64,000 nucleotides of DNA, taken from positions 361,228 through 425,227 of the forward strand of contig NZ_LT635546.1 of assembly GCF_900120125.1 (NCBI RefSeq), read 5' to 3'. Positions 55,876 to 64,000 of the stretch are shown one piece after another. The notes below the pieces were generated by a model. That model made no database searches. It was not told the DNA's origin and was given only the letters and a program-made list of their open reading frames with translations. How positions within the stretch are numbered: the first letter of the stretch is position 1; every line of letters starts with the position of its first letter. The DNA is from Gemella massiliensis (GTDB taxonomy: Bacteria > Bacillota > Bacilli > Staphylococcales > Gemellaceae). Made by a program: the position numbers and the translations under genes.

Positions 55876-56166
55876 ATGGATAATAAATTACCTTATAAAA
55901 TTTTTGGTCTAGTAATTTTATTTGTATCTATAATAACATTTTTTATAATGAATTATAACTCAGTTCCTGTTTCATTTATATTTTTTACTGTAAAATTACC
56001 GCTAACATTATTATTTTTTATATGCTTTTTTATCGGGATAGGAATAGCTAGTTTTTATTGGTATTCAAAATATAAAACATTAGAAAAAAAATGGGAAAGA
56101 ACAGAAAAATTATTATTTTCAAAAGAAAAATTGGAAGATGACTCTAATGATAAAAATAATAATTAA
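55876..56166 (+). CDS. LapA-domain (DUF1049) membrane protein
   Basis: Small protein of 96 residues with two transmembrane helices (about 9-28 and 40-63), the motif NYNSVPVSFIFFTVKLPLTLL between them, and a charged cytoplasmic tail that may form a coiled coil. This fits the LapA/DUF1049 domain, named from lipopolysaccharide assembly in Gram-negatives. In Firmicutes its role is unknown. It lies between ligA (2 bases) and recJ (15 bases) in an operon. Confidence 0.82.
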   Translation: MDNKLPYKIFGLVILFVSIITFFIMNYNSVPVSFIFFTVKLPLTLLFFICFFIGIGIASFYWYSKYKTLEKKWERTEKLLFSKEKLEDDSNDKNNN

Positions 56167-56181
56167 AGAGGTACAGCTAAT

Positions 56182-58449
56182 ATGGGATTGAAGTATAATT
56201 GGATTTATCCACAATATAATGAAAAATTTTTAGAAGAAGTTGTATCCTATAACATTTCAAATAATATCGGTAAAATATTAAATGCAAGAGGTGTTTCGAC
56301 AATCGAAGATGTAAAAAAATATTTTTCTGATGAATATGAAGAAGGATATGATCCATTTTTGATTTATGATATGAAAAAAGCTGTTGATAGAATAAATCAA
56401 GCAATAAGTAATGAAGAAAAAATATTAGTCTATGGTGACTATGATGCTGACGGTATTACATCAACAGTACTTTTAGTAGAAACATTGATTTCTATGGGGG
56501 CTGATGTTTCTTCTTACATTCCTAATCGTTTTGATGAAGGGTACGGGCCTAACAAAGAAGCATTTAAAAAAATAATAGAATCAGGTATTACTCTTATTAT
56601 AACAGTAGATAATGGGATAGCCGGCATAGAAGAAGTAGATTTTGCCAATAAATTAGACTGTGATATCATTATTACTGATCATCATAAAATTCAAGATACA
56701 TTACCGAATGCTTATGCAATAATCCATCCGGAGCACCCTAAAGGAACATATCCTTTTAAAAAGTTGGCAGGAGTGGGAGTTGCATTTAAATTGGCACATG
56801 CACTCTTAGAGATTTATCCGGATTTTTTATTAGATTTAGTTGCCATAGGGACGGTTGCAGATATGGTTCCTATGGTTGATGAAAATAGAATTTTTGTAAA
56901 ACAAGGTTTGGAATTATTAAATGAAGATTTGCGAATTGGAATAAAAATGTTGCTAGAATTATCCGGTATTACAACAAAAATTGATGAACAAACGATTGGT
57001 TTTTATATTGCACCAAAGTTAAATTCTATCGGAAGGATGGATAGCGCAAAACTGGGACTATCATTTTTAATGACGGAAGACATTGAACAAGCTAGACAAT
57101 TAGCACGAAGAATAGAAGAGTACAATATAAATCGAAAAACAGTAACTGAAACAATTATCAAAGATGTTATTAATCAAATAGAAACAACAGGTAAAAAAGA
57201 TAAAAATATACTTATGATAGCAAGTGAAAAATATCATGAGGGAGTTCTCGGTATAGTCGCTTCAAAAATTACTGAATTATACAATAAACCCGCTCTTGTT
57301 ATGAAAGATAATGGGGGTATTTTAAAAGGATCGGCACGAAGTGTTTATGATTTTAATATTTATGATGCTATAAATAAAATAGGAAACTTATTTAATGCTT
57401 ATGGCGGCCATACACTTGCAGCCGGATTTTCATTTGAAAAGAATAATTTTGAACTAATAGAACAAGGATTAGATAAAAAATATAAAGAATATGTTAGCAC
57501 TCATGAATTAAAGTTAGATAAAAAAATTGATATTGTCACCCATTTAGAAGAAGTAAGTTATCAATTTTTAAGTTCATTGGATACACTTAAGCCGTATGGA
57601 ATGGATTTTGAAAAACCGACTGTATTGCTGGAAAATGTCAATGTTATAGACAAGGTATATTTTGGTAAAGATAAACAGTATTTACGTTTAATTATATCAG
57701 ATGAAACAAGTACCTTAGAATGCGTTAGTTTTAAAGATAATTCTTTATTTAGATTTGTTGAAAAAAATGATATAATTGATTTACTTTGTACACTGGATAA
57801 AAATAATTTTAACGGTCATACAAAGTTGCAAGCACAAATTATTGATTTAGAAATAAAAGAATTTTTATTTGAAGACTTAAGAAATACAACGTTCAACATT
57901 GATAATATTGAGACTGATAGTTTGAAAATATCTAAAAAACTGGATAATCCACAGAATAATTACTTTAAATATAAAGATATTTCCAATATAAATGGAGTAT
58001 TTGATAATATATATTTACTTGATGTTCCACAATCAAGAGGTCAAATTCTGGAGCTATTAAAATTACAACCTAAAAAAATATATGTTGTATGTAAAGAAAA
58101 ACAAATAATGTCAGATTATTATAAAATAGATAAAGCTAGATTGATTAAGTTATTTAATTTATTAATTCGTACTAAAGAAAAGAAAATTAATATAACAAAA
58201 ACTTTGCAGAAATTATTGAATTTATTGGAAACAAATGTTGATAGTTTAAAAATAATGATACAAATTTTTCAAGAACTTGAATTAATACAAGTTATAAATA
58301 ATACTATTATCTTAAATTCAAATTATGCAACAGTTAATTTAAGACAATCACCAAGTTTTGTTTCAATGGAAAATATTTTCGAAATGGAGAAATTATTTTT
58401 AAAAGAAAATATAATGATAATAAATAAAAAATTTGAAAATATATTATAA
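56182..58449 (+). CDS. recJ: Single-stranded-DNA exonuclease RecJ
   Basis: 5'-3' exonuclease of the DHH family acting in recombination and repair. The 755 residues carry DYDADGITSTVLL, TVDNGIAG, TDHHKIQDTLPNAY and HPEHPKG, then the DHHA1 domain (YGGHTLAAGFS) and an OB domain (about 470-570). The C-terminal 180 residues form the extra domain seen in Firmicute RecJ. Full length. AAAGAGGTACAG precedes the ATG. Confidence 0.94.
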   Translation: MGLKYNWIYPQYNEKFLEEVVSYNISNNIGKILNARGVSTIEDVKKYFSDEYEEGYDPFLIYDMKKAVDRINQAISNEEKILVYGDYDADGITSTVLLVETLISMGADVSSYIPNRFDEGYGPNKEAFKKIIESGITLIITVDNGIAGIEEVDFANKLDCDIIITDHHKIQDTLPNAYAIIHPEHPKGTYPFKKLAGVGVAFKLAHALLEIYPDFLLDLVAIGTVADMVPMVDENRIFVKQGLELLNEDLRIGIKMLLELSGITTKIDEQTIGFYIAPKLNSIGRMDSAKLGLSFLMTEDIEQARQLARRIEEYNINRKTVTETIIKDVINQIETTGKKDKNILMIASEKYHEGVLGIVASKITELYNKPALVMKDNGGILKGSARSVYDFNIYDAINKIGNLFNAYGGHTLAAGFSFEKNNFELIEQGLDKKYKEYVSTHELKLDKKIDIVTHLEEVSYQFLSSLDTLKPYGMDFEKPTVLLENVNVIDKVYFGKDKQYLRLIISDETSTLECVSFKDNSLFRFVEKNDIIDLLCTLDKNNFNGHTKLQAQIIDLEIKEFLFEDLRNTTFNIDNIETDSLKISKKLDNPQNNYFKYKDISNINGVFDNIYLLDVPQSRGQILELLKLQPKKIYVVCKEKQIMSDYYKIDKARLIKLFNLLIRTKEKKINITKTLQKLLNLLETNVDSLKIMIQIFQELELIQVINNTIILNSNYATVNLRQSPSFVSMENIFEMEKLFLKENIMIINKKFENIL

Positions 58450-58500
58450 TATAATATAAGAACTGAGAAATAAAATGAGATTTATTGAGGAAAACAGATT

Positions 58501-58863
58501 ATGACAAAAGAAGAACGTGCAATAAAGTGGTTTCGTAATATACCTAATGCAGAATTACTTGATATGAAAACAAAAATGAATATATGTAGTAAAGTTGCAA
58601 AGAAAGTGATTATTATATTTTTGATATTATTTGCAGTGGAGTTCATTTTATTATTTATGATAAGTGACGGTGAAATTTTCAGTATCATGACAAATTTTCT
58701 TAATAATATTTCGGAGGGTAGTTCTACAAGAAATCGTTATAGAAGAGTAGCTTTTATAGGAGGGCTTATATGTTTACCTGTCGTAATGTTACCTTTAATT
58801 ATTGCTCTGATATATAAGAATAAATCTCTTAAATCTGAAACAGCTAAAGCTACCGATCCCTAA
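58501..58863 (+). CDS. Small two-helix membrane protein, unknown function
   Basis: I do not recognise a named family. Of 120 residues, the first 40 are soluble and charged (MTKEERAIKWFRNIPNAELL), then come two hydrophobic helices (about 40-60 and 85-108) separated by a polar loop with STRNRYRR, and a short polar tail. The start has GAGGAAA about 11 bases upstream. It follows recJ by 51 bases and ends inside a strong terminator, so it may be the last gene of the pcrA-ligA-lapA-recJ operon. Confidence 0.7.
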   Translation: MTKEERAIKWFRNIPNAELLDMKTKMNICSKVAKKVIIIFLILFAVEFILLFMISDGEIFSIMTNFLNNISEGSSTRNRYRRVAFIGGLICLPVVMLPLIIALIYKNKSLKSETAKATDP

Positions 58864-58891
58864 AACTTGGACAAGTTTTAGGGGCTATTTT
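58858..58891 (+). terminator. Rho-independent terminator after the pcrA-recJ operon
   Basis: Perfect 11-bp stem CCCTAAAACTT/AAGTTTTAGGG (58858-58883) with a four-base loop, then GCTATTTT. The stop codon of the preceding gene lies in the stem. Confidence 0.85.
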
Positions 58892-59042
58892 AATGAAATT
58901 AACAAATAAAAATAGAGTACAAAACATAGTAAAATAATACAAAACGGTCAATAGTTTTTATTTTTGGAACAACCTTTATATTTTACAAAAATTGAAAATG
59001 GTTGAGTTGGGGATTTTTATTTGGTTTTACAACTTGGTAAAT

Positions 59043-59071
59043 TTGAAAAAAATGCGATTTTATCGTATAAT
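59043..59071 (+). promoter_or_regulatory. Sigma-A promoter for ylxM-ffh
   Basis: TTGAAA (59043-59048), 17 bases, TATAAT (59066-59071), 45 bases before the ylxM start; close to consensus. The 150 bases between the previous terminator and this promoter hold a long imperfect hairpin (CAACC near 58969 with GGTTG near 59000) of unknown meaning and no reading frame. Confidence 0.7.
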
Positions 59072-59115
59072 ATAGTGATATAGAAATATACTTTTAAATT
59101 GGATGGAGGGCAGTT

Positions 59116-59439
59116 GTGGAGATAGAAAAAATTATTCAAATTACACAACTATATGATTTTTATTCTGAATTACTTAGTGAAAAACAAAAACAGTATCTTA
59201 ACGATTATTTTTTTTATGATTTATCACTAACAGAAATTTCAGAAAATTATTCAATATCGAAACAAGCTGTTTCGAATAATATTAAAAGAACGGTAGCTGA
59301 ATTAGAACAATTTGAAGAAAAATTAAATTTAATTAAATTAAACAATGAACGATTATTTTTATTAAATGAAATAAAAAAAATAACTGATAACAAGGATATT
59401 TTAGATTACATTTATCAGTTAGAAAAACTTGAAAATTAG
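59116..59439 (+). CDS. ylxM: YlxM family SRP-associated DNA-binding-like protein
   Basis: The 107 residues are mostly a sigma-70 region 4-like helix-turn-helix: YDFYSELLSEKQKQYLNDYF, then LSLTEISENYSISKQAVSNN, followed by a coiled-coil-forming tail. YlxM is encoded next to ffh across Firmicutes and binds or modulates the signal recognition particle. The start is GTG with GGAGGG 6 bases upstream. ffh follows after 11 bases. Confidence 0.92.
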   Translation: MEIEKIIQITQLYDFYSELLSEKQKQYLNDYFFYDLSLTEISENYSISKQAVSNNIKRTVAELEQFEEKLNLIKLNNERLFLLNEIKKITDNKDILDYIYQLEKLEN

Positions 59440-59450
59440 GAGCAAAAATT

Positions 59451-60803
59451 ATGGCATTTGAAAATTTGTCGGAAAGACTACAAAATACAATAGCTAAATT
59501 GACCGGTAAAGGGAAAGTTTCTGAGGCGGATGTTAAAGAAATGATGCGAGAAGTTCGTCTTGCGTTATTGGAAGCTGACGTTAATTTTAAAGTTGTAAAG
59601 AGTTTTGTAAAAAAAATTAGTGAGCGGGCTGTGGGTACGGAAGTTATGAAATCACTGACACCGGCTCAACAAATTGTAAAAATTGTTAATGAAGAATTGG
59701 TTGAATTGTTAGGTGGCTCTAATGTTGAATTAAATCAAGGCGGGAAAATCACAACCGTTATGATGGTTGGACTACAAGGTGCAGGTAAAACGACAACCGC
59801 CGGGAAATTAGCGTTAAAAGTTAAAAAAACGATGAAGAAAAAACCGTTGCTTATTGCAGCCGATGTTTATCGTCCGGCTGCTGTTCAACAATTACGAACA
59901 CTGGGAAAACAATTGGATATAGAAGTGTTTTATGTTGATAAAGATCCTGTTGATATTGTAAAAGAAGGATTGGAATATGCCAAAGAGCATTATTTTAACT
60001 ATGTAATTGTTGATACTGCCGGTCGTTTACATATTGATGAACTATTAATGGATGAATTAAAAAATATTAAACAAGCTGTTACACCGGACGAAATTTTACT
60101 TGTTGTTGATTCGATGATAGGGCAAGAAGCTGTCAATATAGCTACATCATTTGACGAACAACTTGATATTACAGGTTTAGTATTAACAAAACTGGACGGT
60201 GATACTCGTGGTGGTGCTGCTTTGTCTATTAAATCTATTACCGGAAAACCGATAAAATTGGTTGGTATGGGTGAGAAGATGAATGATCTTGAATTATTCC
60301 ATCCGGAACGTATGGCATCACGTATATTGGGGATGGGTGATGTATTGACATTGATAGAAAAGGCACAAGCGTCTATTGATGAAGATGAAGCAAAAAAAAT
60401 GCAAGAAAAAATGATGAATCAAAGTTTCACATTTGAAGATTTTCTAACACAACTTGAACAAGTAAAAAAACTTGGTAGTATTAAAGATATATTAGGTATG
60501 CTACCGGGTATGGGTAAAATAAAAAATATAAATCTTGATTCTGTTGATGAAAAACAATTTGTTTATGTTGAAGCGATTATTAAATCAATGACACCGGAAG
60601 AACGTCAAAATCCTGATATTATCAGTGTTCCACGCAGAAAACGTATAGCACAAGGTAGTGGACGACCGATAAGTGAAGTACATAAGTTAATTAAACAATT
60701 TGAAGAGATGCGTAAAATGATGAAACAATTTGGCGGTATTATGAATGATAAATCAAAAAGAAAGGGACTTGGAAAAATGTTTGGTGGCAAACTTCCATTT
60801 TAG
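59451..60803 (+). CDS. ffh: Signal recognition particle protein Ffh
   Basis: SRP54 GTPase that targets nascent membrane proteins. The 450 residues contain the N domain (1-90), the G domain (GLQGAGKTTTAGKLA, ADVYRPAAVQQLRTL, DTAGRLHID, TKLDGDTRGGAAL) and the methionine-rich M domain (about 310-450, with KKMQEKMMNQSFTFEDFLTQ and the RRKRIAQGSGRPISEVHKL signal-sequence/RNA-binding helix). Full length. GGAGCAAAAATT precedes the ATG. Confidence 0.97.
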   Translation: MAFENLSERLQNTIAKLTGKGKVSEADVKEMMREVRLALLEADVNFKVVKSFVKKISERAVGTEVMKSLTPAQQIVKIVNEELVELLGGSNVELNQGGKITTVMMVGLQGAGKTTTAGKLALKVKKTMKKKPLLIAADVYRPAAVQQLRTLGKQLDIEVFYVDKDPVDIVKEGLEYAKEHYFNYVIVDTAGRLHIDELLMDELKNIKQAVTPDEILLVVDSMIGQEAVNIATSFDEQLDITGLVLTKLDGDTRGGAALSIKSITGKPIKLVGMGEKMNDLELFHPERMASRILGMGDVLTLIEKAQASIDEDEAKKMQEKMMNQSFTFEDFLTQLEQVKKLGSIKDILGMLPGMGKIKNINLDSVDEKQFVYVEAIIKSMTPEERQNPDIISVPRRKRIAQGSGRPISEVHKLIKQFEEMRKMMKQFGGIMNDKSKRKGLGKMFGGKLPF

Positions 60804-60809
60804 AAAAGT

Positions 60810-61283
60810 ATGAATCATATAGTTTTATTTCAACCGGAAATTCCAGCTAATACCGGAAATATTGCACGTACATGCGTCGGAACAAATACACGATTACATC
60901 TTATAAGACCGCTCGGTTTTTCTATTGATGATAAGGATGTAAAACGTGCAGGTCTTGACTATTGGAAAGATTTAGATTTAGTCGTTTGGGACAGTTTTGA
61001 AGAATTTTTAGCTGCTACCGATGATAAATGTTATTATCTTATAACAAAATTCGGAGAGAAAATATATTCTGATTTTAATTTTTCCAACAGGAAGAATAAA
61101 GATATTTACTTTATTTTCGGGCGTGAAACGAAAGGGTTACCCAAAGATTTCAGAGAATTATATCACAAGCAAACTTTAAGAATTCCTATGAGTGATAATG
61201 TCAGATCTCTTAATCTTTCAAACACAGCAGCACTAATTATATATGAAGCATTAAGACAACAAAATTTTAATGAATTACATTAA
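60810..61283 (+). CDS. trmL: tRNA (cytidine/uridine-34-2'-O)-methyltransferase TrmL
   Basis: SPOUT-fold methyltransferase acting on the wobble base of tRNA-Leu. The 157 residues include [49 protein letters not shown] and [20 protein letters not shown], the trefoil-knot SAM site. The length is typical of single-domain TrmL. It starts 6 bases after ffh without an obvious strong Shine-Dalgarno, so translation is probably coupled. Confidence 0.94.
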   Translation: MNHIVLFQPEIPANTGNIARTCVGTNTRLHLIRPLGFSIDDKDVKRAGLDYWKDLDLVVWDSFEEFLAATDDKCYYLITKFGEKIYSDFNFSNRKNKDIYFIFGRETKGLPKDFRELYHKQTLRIPMSDNVRSLNLSNTAALIIYEALRQQNFNELH

Positions 61284-61292
61284 GGAGATACT

Positions 61293-61766
61293 ATGAGTTT
61301 TGTAGATATTATTGATAATAATAATTTGATTGAAGATAGTATAAAAGAAATGCTATTGTCACTTTTAGACACGGCTGCCGAATATGAAAATATAAATACC
61401 GATATTGCTGATATGTCACTTACGTTTGTTAATAAAGATGAAATTCAATATATAAATCGTGAATATCGTGGAAAAGATGTTCCCACTGATGTTATTTCAT
61501 TCGCTTTAAATGATGAAGTCGAAGACGAAATTAATATTATCGGTTTAGAAAATGAAATCAACTCCCTTGGCGATGTTATTATTTGTGTTGATATTGCTAA
61601 GGAACAAGCATTGGAATATAATCATAGTTTTGATAGAGAAATAGGATTTCTAGCAGTTCACGGTTTCTTACATCTTTTAGGATATGATCATATGAATAAA
61701 GATGATGAAAAAGAAATGTTTGAGAAACAGGAAATTATTTTAGAAAAATTTGGATTGAGGAGATAA
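61293..61766 (+). CDS. ybeY: Endoribonuclease YbeY
   Basis: Zinc-dependent RNase for 16S rRNA 3' maturation and 70S quality control. The 157 residues contain NREYRGKDVPTDVISFAL, LGDVIICVD and the metal site HGFLHLLGYDH with three histidines. It precedes era, as in most bacteria; the usual phoH and dgkA/cdd genes are not between. AAGGAGATA precedes the ATG. Confidence 0.96.
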   Translation: MSFVDIIDNNNLIEDSIKEMLLSLLDTAAEYENINTDIADMSLTFVNKDEIQYINREYRGKDVPTDVISFALNDEVEDEINIIGLENEINSLGDVIICVDIAKEQALEYNHSFDREIGFLAVHGFLHLLGYDHMNKDDEKEMFEKQEIILEKFGLRR

Positions 61767-61768
61767 GT

Positions 61769-62680
61769 ATGTTGCCAATAGAAAAGGTTAAAACCGGTTT
61801 TGTAACAATTATAGGTAGACCTAATGCAGGAAAATCAACGTTATTAAATAATATTCTTAAACAAAAAATAGCTATTATGTCAGATAAACCGCAAACGACT
61901 CGTAATATTATTAATGGCGTTTATACCGATGAAGATTCTCAAATCGTTTTTATTGATACACCGGGTATTCATAAACCAAGGCATAGATTAGGTGATTATA
62001 TGATGAAGTTGGCTAATAGCGCCATTAAAGATTCAGAAATAGTTTATTTAATAATTAATGCTAATGAAAAATTCGGTAGTGGTGATCAACATATTATTAA
62101 TATTATAAAAGAACTTAATGTTCCGACCTTTTTATTAATAAATAAAATAGATTTAATTAGTCCGGAAAATATAATAGAAATTATAGAATTTTATAGAAAT
62201 TTGCATGATTTTGTAGAGATTGTTCCTATTTCAGCTTTGAAATCTATTAATGTTGATAATTTATTAAAGACAACTAAAAAATATTTAATTCCAAGCATAA
62301 AAATGTATCCTGATGACGTCATTACAGATTCTCCCGAATATTTTGTTATTTCTGAATTTATTCGTGAAAAAGTTTTGCAACTTACTGAACAGGAAATTCC
62401 ACATTCTATTGCGGTTGTTATTGATAAAATTTCAAAAGAAAAAGGTAAGAAAAAAAATATTATAGCTACAATAGTTGTTGAACGAAAATCACAAAAAGGT
62501 ATGATTATTGGAAAACAGGGGAAAATGATAAAAGAGATTGGTATTCGTGCTAGAAAAGATATTGAAATACTACTTGGAGAAAGGGTATTTCTTGAGTTAT
62601 GGGTAAAAGTAATTGATAATTGGCGTTCAAAACCTAATTTAATCCGTGATTTAGGCTATAGGGATGATGTCTTTGACTAG
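61769..62680 (+). CDS. era: GTPase Era
   Basis: Small-subunit assembly GTPase. The 303 residues have the G motifs GRPNAGKST (G1), PQTTRNIINGVY (G2), DTPGIHKPRHRLGDYMM (G3), NKID (G4) and SALK (G5), and a C-terminal KH domain (about 205-300, GMIIGKQGKMIKEIG). It begins 2 bases after ybeY. The end overlaps recO by 17 bases. Confidence 0.97.
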   Translation: MLPIEKVKTGFVTIIGRPNAGKSTLLNNILKQKIAIMSDKPQTTRNIINGVYTDEDSQIVFIDTPGIHKPRHRLGDYMMKLANSAIKDSEIVYLIINANEKFGSGDQHIINIIKELNVPTFLLINKIDLISPENIIEIIEFYRNLHDFVEIVPISALKSINVDNLLKTTKKYLIPSIKMYPDDVITDSPEYFVISEFIREKVLQLTEQEIPHSIAVVIDKISKEKGKKKNIIATIVVERKSQKGMIIGKQGKMIKEIGIRARKDIEILLGERVFLELWVKVIDNWRSKPNLIRDLGYRDDVFD

Positions 62681-63395
62681 AAATAATTATGTAACAGGTA
62701 TAATAATAAAAAAAATAAAATATCGTGATTATCATGAGATACTTCATGTTTTAACCGAACATGGATGTATTGAAAGCTTTTTTTATGAAAATGTTTATAA
62801 GAATAAAAAAAAATTAAAGGTAAATATCCCATACAAAGTTTTGATTAATTATTTTCCAACAGGTGGGATGAATAAAATAATAGCATTGGAAATAGAAAAT
62901 ATGTATAACACCATAATTTATGATGTTATGAAAAATGCGTATGCCACTAACATAATAGAGTATATCGCGTATAGCAATGATACATATTTAAACATATATA
63001 AGCTTCTTGGTAAGTGTTTAGATTACATGAATCGTAACATATCTGAACGTTTAGTTACGATTTATTGCTTAATTAATTTATTAAAAGTACACGGTTTTAA
63101 TTTTAAATATCAAAAAACAGATTTAGAATATGTGGCATATAGTTTTAGATACAGTATTTTTGTAGATAAAAATCATTTAGACCAAGGATGTTATACCATA
63201 AATAACAGTCTTGTAAAGTTGGTTTATTACTTTAGCATAAAACCGATAAATTTTTTAGAAACATTGGATATTAGCGATAGAGAATTAGTTTCCTTATTTG
63301 AATTTTGCAATTTATTGTTTAAGGAATATGTTGGAATTGAAACAAAATCATACCCAAAAATAATAGAGTTGGAGAAATTACTTAACTCTATTTAG
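62664..63395 (+). CDS. recO: DNA repair protein RecO without zinc finger
   Basis: Mediator that loads RecA at gaps with RecR. The 243 residues match RecO by an N-terminal OB fold (GIIIKKIKYRDYHEILHVLTEHG), a helical middle and the C-terminal end (FEFCNLLFKEYVGIETKSYP), and by its place directly after era. The four-cysteine zinc finger of Bacillus RecO is missing: the matching region (about 145-180) has only one cysteine. ATG codons at 62664 and 62667 are both possible; neither has a well-spaced Shine-Dalgarno. It overlaps era by 17 bases. Confidence 0.85.
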   Translation: MMSLTRNNYVTGIIIKKIKYRDYHEILHVLTEHGCIESFFYENVYKNKKKLKVNIPYKVLINYFPTGGMNKIIALEIENMYNTIIYDVMKNAYATNIIEYIAYSNDTYLNIYKLLGKCLDYMNRNISERLVTIYCLINLLKVHGFNFKYQKTDLEYVAYSFRYSIFVDKNHLDQGCYTINNSLVKLVYYFSIKPINFLETLDISDRELVSLFEFCNLLFKEYVGIETKSYPKIIELEKLLNSI

Positions 63396-63413
63396 TAGAA
63401 AGGATTTTATAAA

Positions 63414-64000
63414 ATGAGTGCTATAGGAGTTTTTGATAGCGGTGTAGGTGGTTTAACAGTTGCTAGAGAAATTATGAGGCAACTGCCAAATGAAACTATC
63501 TATTATTTTGGTGATGTGAAAAATTGCCCATATGGAGATAGAAAAAAAGAAGAAATTATTAAGTACACAGAAAAAGCTGTGAAGTTTTTAATTAGTAAAG
63601 GCGTTAAGATGATTGTTTTAGCGTGCAATACTGCGACTGCGGCAGCTCTTGATCATTTGCATGATAAATATGAACTTCCGATAATCGGGGTAGTTCAACC
63701 GGGTGCAAGGCGTGCTATTCAGGCATCGCAAAACAACAAAGTATTAGTATTGGGAACACGTTTTACCGCACAGTCTAAAGTATATAATAACGAAATCGAT
63801 AATATTAATCCGGAAATGACGGTATATAATAAAGCATGTCCGACGTTTTGTCCTTTTATTGAAGCTGAAGGTAATCTTATTCCTCATGCTACCGAAAATC
63901 TATTAAAAGAAGCATTGGATGAAACAAAAAAACTGGACATGGATACTGTTGTTCTTGGTTGTACACATTACCCTATATTAAAAAAAGAAATAGAAAAATT
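63414..64000 (+). CDS. murI: Glutamate racemase, N-terminal part
   Basis: Makes D-glutamate for peptidoglycan. The gene runs off the window end; 195 full codons are visible of about 265-270. Motifs: IGVFDSGVGGLTVAREI near the start, NCPYGDRKKEEI, the first catalytic cysteine in LACNTATAAA and the second in GCTHYP. The ATG is at 63414 with AGAAAGGA about 9 bases upstream. The gene starts 18 bases after recO. Confidence 0.95.
   Translation, partial: MSAIGVFDSGVGGLTVAREIMRQLPNETIYYFGDVKNCPYGDRKKEEIIKYTEKAVKFLISKGVKMIVLACNTATAAALDHLHDKYELPIIGVVQPGARRAIQASQNNKVLVLGTRFTAQSKVYNNEIDNINPEMTVYNKACPTFCPFIEAEGNLIPHATENLLKEALDETKKLDMDTVVLGCTHYPILKKEIEK

Overview
The window is AT-rich (roughly 30% G+C by eye), densely coding chromosomal DNA from a low-GC Firmicute. 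Gene order is that of Bacilli: sufD-sufS-sufU-sufB, cca-dinG-asnS-dnaD-nth, fmt-rsmB-rlmN-stp-prkC, ylxM-ffh, ybeY-era-recO. Reduced proteins, a compact gene set and very AT-rich spacers fit a small-genome, host-associated member of the order such as Gemella. The genus is an inference from gene content, not a database match. No rRNA, tRNA, CRISPR array, prophage or intact insertion sequence was seen.

Layout. 1-3304: Fe-S assembly (suf operon, entering in sufD). 3305-3690: spacer with a possible IS remnant and a terminator. 3691-6042: an Asn/Tyr-rich membrane protein, then ackA. 6117-12229: cca, a degenerate dinG, asnS, dnaD, nth and lspA. 12421-14273: a CPBP protease and an MFS transporter. 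14335-16662 (minus): recD2. 16936-18721: a LysR regulator and a DUF554 protein. 18765-27774 (minus): pdhA-pdhB-pdhC-lpdA, a PTS-EIIC-like membrane protein, ptb-buk, and a LipL-type lipoyl/octanoyl transferase. 28293-32732: an unknown gene, ruvAB, a SatD/DUF3307 pair and queH. 33071-35048: ptsH-ptsI. 35208-39992: cutC-comEA-comEB-comEC-holA. 40081-47363: a PatB-type C-S lyase, then fmt-rsmB-rlmN-stp-prkC. 47555-51554: uvrC, an FAH-family hydrolase, recA and a 31-residue Prli42-like membrane peptide. 51698-58863: pcrA-ligA-lapA-recJ and a small membrane protein. 59116-64000: ylxM-ffh-trmL-ybeY-era-recO and the start of murI.

How the genes work together. The minus-strand cluster handles acyl-CoA metabolism: the 2-oxoacid dehydrogenase makes acyl-CoA, Ptb and Buk can turn it into acyl-phosphate and ATP, and LipL would supply lipoyl groups to E2. 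AckA, far upstream, does the acetate step. A consensus-perfect CcpA (cre) site lies in the pdh leader, and a one-mismatch cre lies inside the proposed ackA promoter, so both may be under carbon catabolite control. HPr in this window carries the Ser46 that would make the CcpA co-effector. A second theme is DNA uptake and repair: comEA/EB/EC, recA, recO, recJ, recD2, ruvAB, uvrC, pcrA, ligA and nth.

The most unusual signal is erosion of auxiliary domains within otherwise intact DNA-processing genes. The DinG homologue keeps its exonuclease motifs but has lost the helicase motifs (DEAH position reads ENAN). ComEC keeps its channel but has lost the metal ligands of its nuclease-like domain. Nth has no Fe-S cysteines and RecO has no zinc finger. 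Other points of interest are the SatD/DUF3307 pair, whose SatD shows GGDEF/cyclase-like motifs, and the Prli42-like ORF that overlaps recA.
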